Shown here: one piece after another, positions 35,326 through 44,221 of the stretch
How positions within the stretch are numbered: position 1 is the stretch's first letter
Layout of the letters: each line of letters begins with the position of its first letter
Assembly: GCF_026385475.1 (NCBI RefSeq)
Contig: NZ_JANIDW010000001.1
Location: forward strand, 558,001-622,000
From: Bombella saccharophila
Lineage (GTDB): Bacteria; Pseudomonadota; Alphaproteobacteria; Acetobacterales; Acetobacteraceae
Reading direction: 5' to 3'
DNA: 64,000 nt
The notes under the pieces: model-generated
Databases searched by the model: none
Seen by the model: the letters and a program-made list of their open reading frames with translations, nothing else
Told to the model about the DNA's origin: nothing
Program-made: the position numbers and the translations under genes

Positions 35326-36384
35326 ATGCGGGGATTTGTTGCGGGTATTTTGTGTTTTGTGGCGTTTGTTTTGATGCCTGGTTTGGGTGTTTGTGCTGAT
35401 GGGATACCGCCTATAGAGGAGGGGTTGAAGATGGTTGCGGCGCAGCAGCAATATGCGTTGCAACGGATGGGCTTGAGTGCGGCGTTAGCGCGGCAGGCTT
35501 TGTGGGGGGCGAAGTATAAGCCTGAGTCTATGTGCGCGCAGCATGTGAGTTTGCTGTTGAGCGGGTATGATGCGTTGCATCCTGAGTTCCCTGATGATGG
35601 GCCGCCGGATAAGGATAGGCAGGAGCGTATTCGCCTAGCGAATTCTGGGTCATGGCGATTTGTTTACGATATTGAGCAGGTGCATATTTGTAGTAAGGCC
35701 TTTTTGGATAAGACGCCTGCGAAGCCTGTTTATAACCCGGAGGATGATCCTGTTCAGAGAATGGTACGGCATTTTCAGCAAGACCGACAGGGTGTAATTA
35801 ATGAGATGGTAGAAGGGGGAATTGATAGGTCGGTTGCGGAGAATGCGGCTATTCTCGTGAGCTCACAGAAAGGGAGATATAAAGAGTGCGCTCAAGAGTT
35901 AGAGAATATTATCTATCGTAGGATGCCCGGTATGCCAATAGGCCGAGAGGATGCGCGCGAGATGAATACTCCTGATCCTAATACAGCGGAAAGAGATTGT
36001 GACATTGGGCGGATGTACCAAGACCCGAATGCGGAAGACCCTTATGCGCCATCGATTGAGCGGTTATTGAAGGCTTTTCGGGAGGACCGGAAAGGGACGA
36101 TTAAGAGGTTGAAGAAAGTGGGTGTCCGATGGGATCATGCTGAGGATGCGGCAGATTTGGTGTTGGCACAGAAGGGGCGTTATTGGCGTTGCGCGGTTAT
36201 TGTAGGGGGGTTGTTGGATAATATGGGGTATGAATGGGGAGATATTACCCATCATGTAGATGCGATAAATAAGGGGTATTATACCATTGGGGGCTATCCT
36301 AATGGTGGTGGTGGTAGTGGTGTTGGTGATGGGGTTTGTGATGTGGATAATATGAACCAAAATCCCCAAGAGGGGTTATGGTGA
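35326..36384 (+). CDS. Unrecognised secreted three-module cysteine-pair protein, copy 3
   Basis: 352 residues from ATG 35326. From the mature N-terminus (ADGIPPIEE) through NPEDDP, 119 residues, it differs from copy 1 at a single position, yet the following ninety-odd residues are strongly diverged. The third module is again close to copy 1. A glycine-rich insert (GGYPNGGGGSGVGDG) lies before the last cysteine. Signal peptide and cysteine pairs as in the other copies. A secreted or periplasmic location is predicted; no enzyme motif is seen. Confidence 0.8.
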   Translation: MRGFVAGILCFVAFVLMPGLGVCADGIPPIEEGLKMVAAQQQYALQRMGLSAALARQALWGAKYKPESMCAQHVSLLLSGYDALHPEFPDDGPPDKDRQERIRLANSGSWRFVYDIEQVHICSKAFLDKTPAKPVYNPEDDPVQRMVRHFQQDRQGVINEMVEGGIDRSVAENAAILVSSQKGRYKECAQELENIIYRRMPGMPIGREDAREMNTPDPNTAERDCDIGRMYQDPNAEDPYAPSIERLLKAFREDRKGTIKRLKKVGVRWDHAEDAADLVLAQKGRYWRCAVIVGGLLDNMGYEWGDITHHVDAINKGYYTIGGYPNGGGGSGVGDGVCDVDNMNQNPQEGLW

Positions 36385-36423
36385 GGGAGGCGTGTTTAAG
36401 CTTATGAAGCATTAGGGTATTTC

Positions 36424-36699
36424 CTATCGAAGGGACGGTTTTTGGCCGAGGTTGGTGCGGATGCAATCTATGGTTGTGTGCCATTTGCCTTCTTGCATTT
36501 CTGTTGAAACTTCATGTTGGATGGCGATGGGTAGCCATAGGCCATCCCAAGGGGCTTTGCTAATAAGTTGGTGACTTTGGTTGGTGAGGCTGTTCGGTTG
36601 GCTTTGTGAAGGGAGCCAGTTTGCAGGAGCGTATTTGCTATCTAGGGTGAATGGCTGCCAGAGCGATGTCTGGGCGGAGGAGTGATCCTTCTGATGTGG
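36424..36699 (-). pseudogene. Longest minus-strand remnant of the unidentified convergent gene
   Basis: Third copy of the frame found between the tandem genes, here extending further: SSAQTSLWQPFTLDSKYAPA, then NWLPSQSQPNSLTNQSHQL, then GLWLPIAIQHEVSTEMQEGK and HTTIDCIRTNLGQKPSLR before TAG. The frame is blocked upstream by TGA at 36700-36702. The extended part is missing from copies 1 and 2, which marks where the tandem duplication joined. It may have been the 3' end of a gene convergent to the secreted-protein gene. Confidence 0.42.
36437..36600. repeat. 165-bp intergenic repeat, copy 3 (array end)
   Basis: Third copy, with several substitutions. Similarity to copies 1 and 2 stops sharply after TTCGGTTG at 36600, where the others run into the 15-base TTAGAGGTGAGGTTA joint. 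This is the right end of the tandem array. Confidence 0.82.
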
Positions 36700-36915
36700 T
36701 CACGATAGACCTAGCCTTAGTCTGATCTTGTAGGCGTCTGGATACGTTCCGAACGAGAGGGTTTCCTCTTTCTCGCCTAATTTGTATTTTACTTGCCATA
36801 ATTTAAACCTGTTGGGTTGAGTCAACATACATATATAGGCCTTGAGAGTTGGCAATTTTGTGCTGCCGATTGTGTGGCTTTGCCCGCGTTTATTGCGCGT
36901 CTGTCAGCGTGTTAT
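36690..36915 (-). pseudogene. Decayed tyrosine-type integrase, N-terminal DUF4102-like fragment
   Basis: On the minus strand one frame reads LTDAQ, a TAA stop, TRAKPHNRQHKIANSQGLYM and YVDSTQQV; after a frameshift at the GGTTTAAATT stretch the next frame continues KLWQVKYKLGEKEETLSFGT and YPDA. This matches the arm-type DNA-binding domain at the start of P4-like integrases ('LTD..IR.AKP...GLYL.V...G.KLWR.KYR..GKE..LSFG.YP'). The recombinase domain is missing. The fragment begins about 120 bases after the tRNA-Cys 3' end and points away from it, the usual layout of an integrated island. Confidence 0.75.
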
Positions 36916-37009
36916 CCCCAAAATCGTAGGATATACCGGCTCTCATGGGAACCAGCCGGGATAGTTATCATCCTCTGAATGGATGCTTTTCAAGGGGTTT
37001 GGCGTAATA

Positions 37010-37027
37010 GAACCATGGGAATGGTTC
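37010..37027 (-). terminator. Hairpin just after tRNA-Cys, possible terminator
   Basis: GAACCAT and ATGGTTC form a perfect 7-base stem around a 4-base loop, two bases after the encoded CCA of the tRNA. The following sequence is only moderately T-rich (TATTA), so termination is uncertain. Confidence 0.4.
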
Positions 37028-37029
37028 AT

Positions 37030-37103
37030 TGGAGGTCTGGGCGGGAATCGAACCCACATACGCGGATTTGCAGTCCGATGCATAGCCATTCTGCCACCAG
37101 ACC
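37030..37103 (-). tRNA. tRNA-Cys (anticodon GCA)
   Basis: Minus-strand cloverleaf: acceptor GGTCTGG pairs with CCAGACC; the anticodon stem-loop is CGGACTGCAAATCCG with anticodon GCA; the T-arm is GTGGGTTCGATTCCCGC, and CCA is encoded. 74 bases. It is the only tRNA seen in the window. It lies beside the integrase remnant, with the integrase downstream of its 3' end, so it is the likely attachment site of the former island. Confidence 0.95.
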
Positions 37104-37254
37104 TCAGCTGCGCCCCCTTCTATTAAAGATTATGCTTCGAGGGTCAATAGGGAAAAAACATTCAAGAAATTTTTTACTTATTCTTTGCCTTATTCTGCCT
37201 TATACTCTCCCGGATGCTTTTTTATGATTGATGGGCTTTTGATAGATCGCTGCT

Positions 37255-38742
37255 ATGAAGTTTTCCCTTTCCCCACTCCTGATAATAAAACGCTCTGTTC
37301 ATTTTGGGCTGGGGCTTGTTGTGGTTGCGGGACTAGAGGGAGGCCATGTTTCAGCCCAAACGATTACAGGTGCAGGAAACTCAGAGTTCATCCCTCGTAC
37401 GCTCAAAGAAGCGCTTTCTATGGCGTATCTTACAAATCCGCAGTTACGCGAGGCAAGAGCTCAATTGCGTGCTGTGGATGAACAGATGTCAACGGCTATG
37501 GCAGGGTGGCGCCCAACCATCACTGGCAGTGCAGGGCTAACCTATTATAAAGGAAGTAGTCGTTATAGCCAGTCAACGCAGTTGCTGGGGCGCGATGTAA
37601 AAATTCCCAATATACAGCGCTATAGCAATGGTGGGTATAATGCCAATGTCTCCATTACCCAGCCGATTTATCAAGGCGGAAAAACGGTGGCTGGCATTCA
37701 TATGGCAAAAAACCAAATTTTTGCCCAGCGTGCTCGTCTCATCGCGACAGAGCAGCAAGTTTTATATGATGCCATGGAGGCCTTTGTAAGACTTGTTGGC
37801 AATAAACAACTTTTACAAGTGAGCATTAATAACGAGCGCTCCCTACAACAACAGCTTGATGCAACAAATAGGCGATTCCGTCTCGGTGAATTAAGCCGTA
37901 CTGATGTAGCTCAAGCCCAGGGGGCATTGGCGACGGCTACGGCGGAGCGTCAACAAGCTGAAGGTACATTCCAAGCTGCACAAGCGAGTTATCTACAGAC
38001 AATTGGCGTGCCTGCTCCTCCGGATCTTGTGCCTCCACAACCTTTAGTTTTGCCCGTGCGAACGGAGAAAGAAGCCGTAGAAGAGGCCGTGCGTAATAAC
38101 CCTAATGTCATCGCTGCATTATTTAATGAGGCTCAGCAGAAGGATAATATTTCCGTCCAAATGGCTGCTATTCTTCCAAAGATAACAGCGGGACTGGGGT
38201 ATCAACGCTCGCGAGATCAAGGGGCGGATGATTCTCTGCAAGATAATAAATTCGCTTCATTAAATTTGCAGGTACCCATTTATCAGGGGGGAAGTGAATA
38301 TTCGGCGGTACGTCAGGCACGGCAAACAGCTATTGCGGCGCGGCATGAGGTGGATGTACAGCGACGTCTAGCTTTGCAGCAAACATCATCTAGTTGGCAA
38401 TATTACGTAGCAACACAAGAAACATTGCAAAGTAATAAGATTGCGGTTTCATCCAATTTGGCGGCTCTTGCTGGGGTGGAGCGTCAGGCTTTGGTAGGAA
38501 CAGCAACGACTTTATCCGTCCTGCAACAACAACAATCCTTGTTGCAAGCGCAACGTGCATTAATTCAAAACGCAGCCGCCTTAGTAACATCTTCATACGA
38601 TATTGCCCGCTCTATGGGGCGTCTTACCGCTATTGATCTGAAATTAGATGTCCCACTTTATGATGAGAAAGCTTATTACAATGCTGTAAAAACCCGCCTA
38701 TGGGGCATTGGCGATTATAAAACGAATATTCCAGGACGATAA
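37255..38742 (+). CDS. TolC family outer membrane efflux protein
   Basis: 495 residues with an N-terminal signal peptide (cleavage near HVSAQ). The rest is the TolC fold: two structurally repeated halves, each with long alpha-helical and beta segments, seen as TLKEALSMAYLTNPQLREAR and, later, VPIYQGGSEYSAVRQARQTA, with VSITQPIYQGGKTVAGIHMA in the first half. It would form the outer membrane channel for type I secretion or efflux. No inner membrane partner is next to it; valS follows. The symbol tolC is plausible but not certain. Confidence 0.88.
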   Translation: MKFSLSPLLIIKRSVHFGLGLVVVAGLEGGHVSAQTITGAGNSEFIPRTLKEALSMAYLTNPQLREARAQLRAVDEQMSTAMAGWRPTITGSAGLTYYKGSSRYSQSTQLLGRDVKIPNIQRYSNGGYNANVSITQPIYQGGKTVAGIHMAKNQIFAQRARLIATEQQVLYDAMEAFVRLVGNKQLLQVSINNERSLQQQLDATNRRFRLGELSRTDVAQAQGALATATAERQQAEGTFQAAQASYLQTIGVPAPPDLVPPQPLVLPVRTEKEAVEEAVRNNPNVIAALFNEAQQKDNISVQMAAILPKITAGLGYQRSRDQGADDSLQDNKFASLNLQVPIYQGGSEYSAVRQARQTAIAARHEVDVQRRLALQQTSSSWQYYVATQETLQSNKIAVSSNLAALAGVERQALVGTATTLSVLQQQQSLLQAQRALIQNAAALVTSSYDIARSMGRLTAIDLKLDVPLYDEKAYYNAVKTRLWGIGDYKTNIPGR

Positions 38743-38835
38743 AAGGGGTTTTTCTCAGGGCGGCCTATCGGCAAGCCTCACGGTCGATGATATGAAGGTC
38801 TTATCAATGAAGACCATGTATTAAGATGTGAGCGC

Positions 38836-41541
38836 ATGCCTAAACAGACCTCCCACACACCCTTAGCCGCCTCTGAGTTAGAGAAGGCCTTCACCCCGGC
38901 TGATTACGAAAATACGCTTTATAAGCAATGGGAAGAGTCTGGTATTTTTGAGGCTCATCCTGAGGATAAGGGCACAGCCTATTCTATCATGTTCCCACCG
39001 CCGAATGTGACGGGGACACTCCATCTCGGTCATGCCCTGACCTTTACCTTGCAGGATATTCTTATTCGTTGGCAGCGAGGGAAAGGGGCGAATGTTTTAT
39101 GGCAACCCGGCACAGACCATGCCGGCATCGCCACCCAAATGGTGGTTGAGCGTGCGTTGGATAAAGAGGGCATAAACCGTAAAGAGCTGGGCCGCCCGCG
39201 CTTCATTGAGCGCGTCTGGGAGTGGAAGAATGAATATGGCGGCACGATTATCAAGCAATTACGCAGGTTAGGGGCCTCTGCTGATTGGACGCGTGAACGC
39301 TTTACGATGGATGAAGGCCTCTCACGCGCGGTGCGTAAGGTCTTTGTCCAGCTTCATAAAGAGGGGCTTATTTATCGGGACCGCCGTTTGGTGAATTGGG
39401 ACCCGGTATTTCGTTCTGCGATTTCTGATTTAGAGGTGGATAATAAAGAAACTAAAGGCTCTATGTGGTATATCCGCTACCCGTTAGAGAGCGGAGCGCA
39501 TATCACCATCGCCACGACCCGGCCAGAAACTATGCTGGGTGATGTTGCCGTAGCGGTGAATCCAGAAGATGAGCGTTACCAAGCCTTTATCGGGCAGAAG
39601 GTTATATTGCCTCTAACGGGGCGTTCTATCCCCATTGTAGCGGATGAACATTCCGACCCAGAAAAGGGAACAGGGGCTGTTAAGATTACTCCTGCTCATG
39701 ATTTTAATGATTTTGAGGTCGGTAAGCGGCATAATCTCCCTGCTCCAACTATCCTTGATGAAGGGGCTTGCATTTGGTTGGATGAGGTGCGTGGAGAGTT
39801 CACTCAGCATGACGGCATTAGCGATTTAGAGTTTGTTCATTCCCTAGAAGGGCTACACCGTGATGAAGCGCGTAAAAAGATTATCGCGCGGCTTGAGGCG
39901 ATGGAATGGCTGGAGAAAATCGAGCCGCATACTCTACAGGTCCCGACTGCGGAGCGTGGGGGGGCTGTTGTAGAGCCACGTCTGACACTGCAATGGTATT
40001 GCGATGCGCCCAAACTCGCTCAACCTGCCGTTGATGCGGTTAAAAACGGGGCTATGAGCTTTGAGCCACGCCAGTGGGAGAACACCTTCTTTGCGTGGAT
40101 GAGAGAGCTTCAACCATGGTGTATTAGCCGTCAATTATGGTGGGGGCACCAAATCCCCGCATGGTATGGCTCCGATGGTAAAACTTATGTGGCAGAGAGC
40201 GCGGAAGAAGCCCAACAACAAGCGGGCCCTTCTGTAACTTTAACACAGGATGAGGATGTACTCGATACATGGTTCAGCTCAGCCTTATGGCCGTTTACGA
40301 CCTTGGGATGGCCGGATAAGACAGAGGCATTAGAGTTTTATTATCCGACCAGCACATTGGTCACAGGGTTTGACATTATCTTCTTCTGGGTATCGCGGAT
40401 GATGATGATGGGCCTTCACTTTATGGGGAAGGTGCCCTTCCAGAAGATTCTTATTCATGGGCTGGTGCGGGATGAAAAGGGGCAAAAAATGTCCAAGTCC
40501 CGCGGCAATGGGATCGATCCGCTGGATTTGATTGCTGAATATGGGGCCGATGCGACACGTCTGGCTATTGCGGCTGGGGCCGGGTTGGGGCGTGATATTA
40601 AGCTTGGGCGTGGCAAAGTGGAGGAGCATCGTGCTTTCATCACCAAGTTGTGGAATGCCTCACGCTTTTTGCAGATGAATGGTGTGAAGCCCCACTCAGA
40701 GTTTAATCCAGCTAAGGTGGAATCAACATTAGCGCGTTGGATTGTGGAGGAAGCGCGCAAGGCTGTTGTGCAAGCTGATGCCGCGCTGGAAGCATCACGC
40801 TTTGATGATTATACGCGCTGCTGTTATCAGTTCGTCTGGAACATCTTTTGTGATTGGTTTGTCGAGTTTTCCAAACCTGTTTTCCGTAGCGGTGGGGCAG
40901 AGGCGGAGGAGTTAAAAGCGGCTGCTGCTTATGTTCTGGGTGTCATCTTACAGATGATGCACCCCGTTATTCCTTTTGTCACAGCAACCTTATGGCAGAA
41001 ATTGGGGTATCATGGGGCCTCCATTGTGGGGCACTGGCCGACTATTCCAGAGAGGAAAGAGGCTCACGCTGCCGCGGATGAAGTGAATTGGGTGGTTCGT
41101 CTCATTAGTGAGGTGCGAACCGTGCGGGCAGAGATGAACGTGCCGCCTTCACAAAAGGCACCACTTCTTTTGCGTGATGCTTCGGCTCAGACAATCGAGC
41201 GTGCCCAGAGCTGGAAAGCGGCGATTGATCAAATGGCGCGTGCGTCTGAAGTGACAGTTCTTACCAATGAGCCGCCGAAAATGGCCGCGCAAATCATCTT
41301 AGATGAGGCAACCATTTTCATGCCGCTTGAAGGTGTGATCGACCTCGAAGCTGAAAAGACGCGCTTGAATAAGGAAATTGCCCGTCTTGAAAGCGAGATT
41401 GGGAAGGTTGAAAAGAAGCTCTCTAACGAGAACTTTGTCGCGCGTGCTAAAGCGGAAGTTGTGCAAGAGAACCGGGAGCGGTTGGAAACCTTCCTGCATG
41501 AGTTGAAGAAACAAAAAACCGCTTTAAGCCGGATTAGCTAG
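38836..41541 (+). CDS. valS: Valine-tRNA ligase
   Basis: Class I aminoacyl-tRNA synthetase charging tRNA-Val. 901 residues. The HIGH-type motif is PPNVTGTLHLGHAL near residue 55 and the KMSKS motif GQKMSKSRGNG near 550. Between them is the editing (CP1) domain with TTRPETMLGDVAVAV. The C-terminal arm ends in a coiled coil (EKTRLNKEIARLESEIGKVE) usual for ValS. Followed by a strong terminator. Confidence 0.97.
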   Translation: MPKQTSHTPLAASELEKAFTPADYENTLYKQWEESGIFEAHPEDKGTAYSIMFPPPNVTGTLHLGHALTFTLQDILIRWQRGKGANVLWQPGTDHAGIATQMVVERALDKEGINRKELGRPRFIERVWEWKNEYGGTIIKQLRRLGASADWTRERFTMDEGLSRAVRKVFVQLHKEGLIYRDRRLVNWDPVFRSAISDLEVDNKETKGSMWYIRYPLESGAHITIATTRPETMLGDVAVAVNPEDERYQAFIGQKVILPLTGRSIPIVADEHSDPEKGTGAVKITPAHDFNDFEVGKRHNLPAPTILDEGACIWLDEVRGEFTQHDGISDLEFVHSLEGLHRDEARKKIIARLEAMEWLEKIEPHTLQVPTAERGGAVVEPRLTLQWYCDAPKLAQPAVDAVKNGAMSFEPRQWENTFFAWMRELQPWCISRQLWWGHQIPAWYGSDGKTYVAESAEEAQQQAGPSVTLTQDEDVLDTWFSSALWPFTTLGWPDKTEALEFYYPTSTLVTGFDIIFFWVSRMMMMGLHFMGKVPFQKILIHGLVRDEKGQKMSKSRGNGIDPLDLIAEYGADATRLAIAAGAGLGRDIKLGRGKVEEHRAFITKLWNASRFLQMNGVKPHSEFNPAKVESTLARWIVEEARKAVVQADAALEASRFDDYTRCCYQFVWNIFCDWFVEFSKPVFRSGGAEAEELKAAAAYVLGVILQMMHPVIPFVTATLWQKLGYHGASIVGHWPTIPERKEAHAAADEVNWVVRLISEVRTVRAEMNVPPSQKAPLLLRDASAQTIERAQSWKAAIDQMARASEVTVLTNEPPKMAAQIILDEATIFMPLEGVIDLEAEKTRLNKEIARLESEIGKVEKKLSNENFVARAKAEVVQENRERLETFLHELKKQKTALSRIS

Positions 41542-41561
41542 GCGTTGCATCATGCTGAATC

Positions 41562-41594
41562 AAAAAGCCTGCCCTTTTGGAGGCAGGCTTTTTT
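41562..41594 (+). terminator. Rho-independent terminator after valS
   Basis: AAAAAGCCTGCC pairs with GGCAGGCTTTTT across an 8-base loop. The A and T runs on both sides mean it may also serve the convergent ilvD on the minus strand. Confidence 0.9.
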
Positions 41595-41611
41595 ATGGGG
41601 AATCTTAACGC

Positions 41612-43471
41612 TTAGACGGAGCGTTTTTTGATAATAATCTGAGATAGGTCGCGCACAGCCCCATGTGCTGCGCTGGTCGTCATGGCGGCATAAGCTTTTA
41701 GAGCAGTGGACACAATACGCTCACGCTGCGGTTGCCAGCCTGCGGCCCCTTTGGCGTCCATAGCTGCACGCCGCGCTTCAATCTCCGTTGCGGCAACGTC
41801 CAAATGTAAGACGCGTTTGGGAATATCAATGACGATGGCATCGTCTTCCTCAACAAGGCCGATTAAGCCACCCTCTGCGGCTTCTGGTGACATATGTCCA
41901 ACAGAGAGGCCAGAGCTCCCCCCAGAGAAGCGGCCATCAGTAATGAGGGCACAGGCTTCTCCCAACCCCATAGATTTCAAGTAGCTGGTTGGATAAAGCA
42001 TTTCCTGCATGCCCGGTCCACCTTTGGGGCCTTCATAACGGATGACAACAACATCGCCGGGGATAATCTGCTTACCCAAAATGGCTGTGACGGCGGCATC
42101 TTGGCTATCAAACACTCGAGCGCGCCCTTTGAATGTCAGGATATTCTCAGCAACGCCCGCTGTTTTTACGATAGCTCCATCCGTTGCTAAATTACCATAA
42201 AGGACAGCTAACCCACCATCTTGGGAGAAAGCATGATCCTTATCCCGCAATACACCAGCCTGACGGTCTGTATCCAATGTTTTATATTGGCTTTTTTGGG
42301 AGAAGGCCTCAACAGTTCTCACACCACCCGGTGCGGCTTTAAAGAAGACTGTTGATTTCTCCTTACCATGGGCAATATCCCATTCTGCAAGGGCTTCTTT
42401 CAAGCTGGGCGTATGAACAGTAGCCGCACTCGTATCAATCAAACCAGCACGGTCTAACTCCCCAAGGATGGCTGGAATCCCCCCAGCGCGGTGGACATCT
42501 TCCATATGAACATTCGGTACAGAAGGCGAAACTTTGCAGAGATGTGGCACTTTGCGGGAGAGAGCATCAATATCGCTCATCTTAAAATCAACGCCTGCCT
42601 CGTGTGCGGCGGCGAGGAGATGCAGCACGGTGTTGGTGGAGCCTCCCATGGCGATATCTAACGTCATAGCATTGGTAAAGGCTGCTTTTGTCGCAATCCC
42701 ACGGGGGAGCGCGCGCTCATCTTCTTGCTCATACCAACGGCGGGCAAGCTCAACGCTCAAACGGCCAGCTTCAAGAAAGAGGTTTTTCCGCTCACTATGC
42801 GTTGCCAGAAGGGACCCATTGCCCGGCAGAGACAGCCCTAAAGCCTCCGTCAAGCAGTTCATAGAATTAGCGGTGAACATCCCAGAGCAAGACCCACATG
42901 TTGGGCAGGCCGACCGCTCCACTTGGGCGGAAACATCATCACTAACGCGCTCATCTGCTGCGGCTACCATTGAGGTTACAAGGTCCACTGCGCGCTCAAT
43001 GCCGTTCATATCCGCTTTGCCAGCTTCCATAGGGCCACCAGAGACAAAAACGGTCGGGATATTCAGCCGAAGTGAGGCCATTAACATGCCCGGCGTAATT
43101 TTATCACAATTACTGATGCAGACTAACGCATCGGCACAATGGGCATTGACCATATATTCCACAGAATCAGCAATCAATTCCCGAGAGGGGAGGGAATAGA
43201 GCATCCCGCCATGACCCATTGCAATGCCATCATCCACGGCGATTGTATTAAACTCTTTAGCAACCCCGCCGGCTTCTTCCACCGCAGATGCGACTAATGA
43301 CCCCATATTTTTGAGGTGAACATGACCGGGAACAAATTGGGTAAAGGAATTAGCAATGGCGATAATGGGTTTATTAAAATCATCATCCTTCATACCGGTT
43401 GCACGCCATAGAGCGCGAGCTCCCGCCATATTGCGGCCGTGAGTACTAGTATGAGAACGATAGGCGGGCAT
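41612..43471 (-). CDS. ilvD: Dihydroxy-acid dehydratase IlvD
   Basis: Iron-sulfur enzyme that dehydrates dihydroxy acids in valine, leucine and isoleucine synthesis. 619 residues, the E. coli-like length. Cluster and active-site signatures are present: [48 protein letters not shown] near the middle, and [19 protein letters not shown] near the C-terminus. It stands alone between valS (convergent) and msrA (divergent). Confidence 0.97.
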   Translation of the reverse strand: MPAYRSHTSTHGRNMAGARALWRATGMKDDDFNKPIIAIANSFTQFVPGHVHLKNMGSLVASAVEEAGGVAKEFNTIAVDDGIAMGHGGMLYSLPSRELIADSVEYMVNAHCADALVCISNCDKITPGMLMASLRLNIPTVFVSGGPMEAGKADMNGIERAVDLVTSMVAAADERVSDDVSAQVERSACPTCGSCSGMFTANSMNCLTEALGLSLPGNGSLLATHSERKNLFLEAGRLSVELARRWYEQEDERALPRGIATKAAFTNAMTLDIAMGGSTNTVLHLLAAAHEAGVDFKMSDIDALSRKVPHLCKVSPSVPNVHMEDVHRAGGIPAILGELDRAGLIDTSAATVHTPSLKEALAEWDIAHGKEKSTVFFKAAPGGVRTVEAFSQKSQYKTLDTDRQAGVLRDKDHAFSQDGGLAVLYGNLATDGAIVKTAGVAENILTFKGRARVFDSQDAAVTAILGKQIIPGDVVVIRYEGPKGGPGMQEMLYPTSYLKSMGLGEACALITDGRFSGGSSGLSVGHMSPEAAEGGLIGLVEEDDAIVIDIPKRVLHLDVAATEIEARRAAMDAKGAAGWQPQRERIVSTALKAYAAMTTSAAHGAVRDLSQIIIKKRSV

Positions 43472-43587
43472 GAGGAACCTCGTTTAAAAAGAAACGCTCA
43501 AAGGCATGTTGTGGTAAGAATAGGTAACATAAAATAAGAAAAATGAAAGATGTGAAAAGCATCTCTCTCATTTCCCTTTGCTCCCCT

Positions 43588-43605
43588 AGCTAAATGCATT
43601 TAGCT
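43588..43605. promoter_or_regulatory. 18-bp perfect palindrome upstream of msrA
   Basis: AGCTAAATGCATTTAGCT is its own reverse complement with no mismatch. It lies between the divergent ilvD and msrA genes, 25 bases before the upper msrA ATG, where an operator would be placed. No T run follows, so it is not a terminator. Confidence 0.4.
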
Positions 43606-43629
43606 CCCCATATGATAGGGGAATGATTT

Positions 43630-44190
43630 ATGAGACAAAGAGGCGTTATGGCAGAGGCATCATCAATTATCCTCGGAGGCGGTTGCTTCTGGTGTGTTGA
43701 GGCGATTTTTAAGGGATTGCGTGGTGTTATAACCGCTAAACCCGGTTATGCAGGCGGGCATACGGAGCATCCACAGTACAAAGAGGTATGCACAGGCCAT
43801 ACAGGCCATACGGAAGTTGTAGAGCTTCGTTTTGATCCGCGCGAGATTAGCCTTGAAGATATTCTGCGTGTTTTCTTCACCACGCATGACCCAACACAAC
43901 TTAATCGACAAGGCGATGATGTGGGGACGCAATATCGGTCCGTTATTTTTGGAGATGAGGCCCAGCAAGCCATAGCGCGGACAATTCGTGATGAGGTTGC
44001 CGCGCAAGGGATTTGGAATGACCCCATCGTAACAGCGATTGAAGGTCCGGCTCATTTTTGGGAGGCCGAAGCAGACCACCATGATTACTTTGCGCGCAAC
44101 CCCGAAACCGCTTATTGCGCCGCCGTAGTGGCCCCTAAGGTTGCTAAGGCACGCAAGCTTTATCGCGATCGTCTAAAGCCAGCAGACTAG
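43630..44190 (+). CDS. msrA: Peptide methionine sulfoxide reductase MsrA
   Basis: Repairs the S-epimer of methionine sulfoxide in oxidised proteins. 186 residues with the catalytic GGGCFWCVEAIF motif near the N-terminus, VITAKPGYAGGHTEHPQYKE, TQLNRQGDDVGTQYRSVIF and HDYFARNPETAYC. A second ATG six codons in, preceded by AGAGG, is an equally good start (43648). Monocistronic, with a palindrome in its upstream region. No signal peptide, so it is cytosolic. Confidence 0.96.
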   Translation: MRQRGVMAEASSIILGGGCFWCVEAIFKGLRGVITAKPGYAGGHTEHPQYKEVCTGHTGHTEVVELRFDPREISLEDILRVFFTTHDPTQLNRQGDDVGTQYRSVIFGDEAQQAIARTIRDEVAAQGIWNDPIVTAIEGPAHFWEAEADHHDYFARNPETAYCAAVVAPKVAKARKLYRDRLKPAD

Positions 44191-44221
44191 GATAGTCTTT
44201 CCCCCAAAAGGTGGCGGGCTG

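Noticed and set aside
36932-36960. Stem CCGGCT/AGCCGG between the integrase remnant and tRNA-Cys
   Set aside because: Short, without a T run on either side and without a gene that needs it; likely chance or relic sequence.
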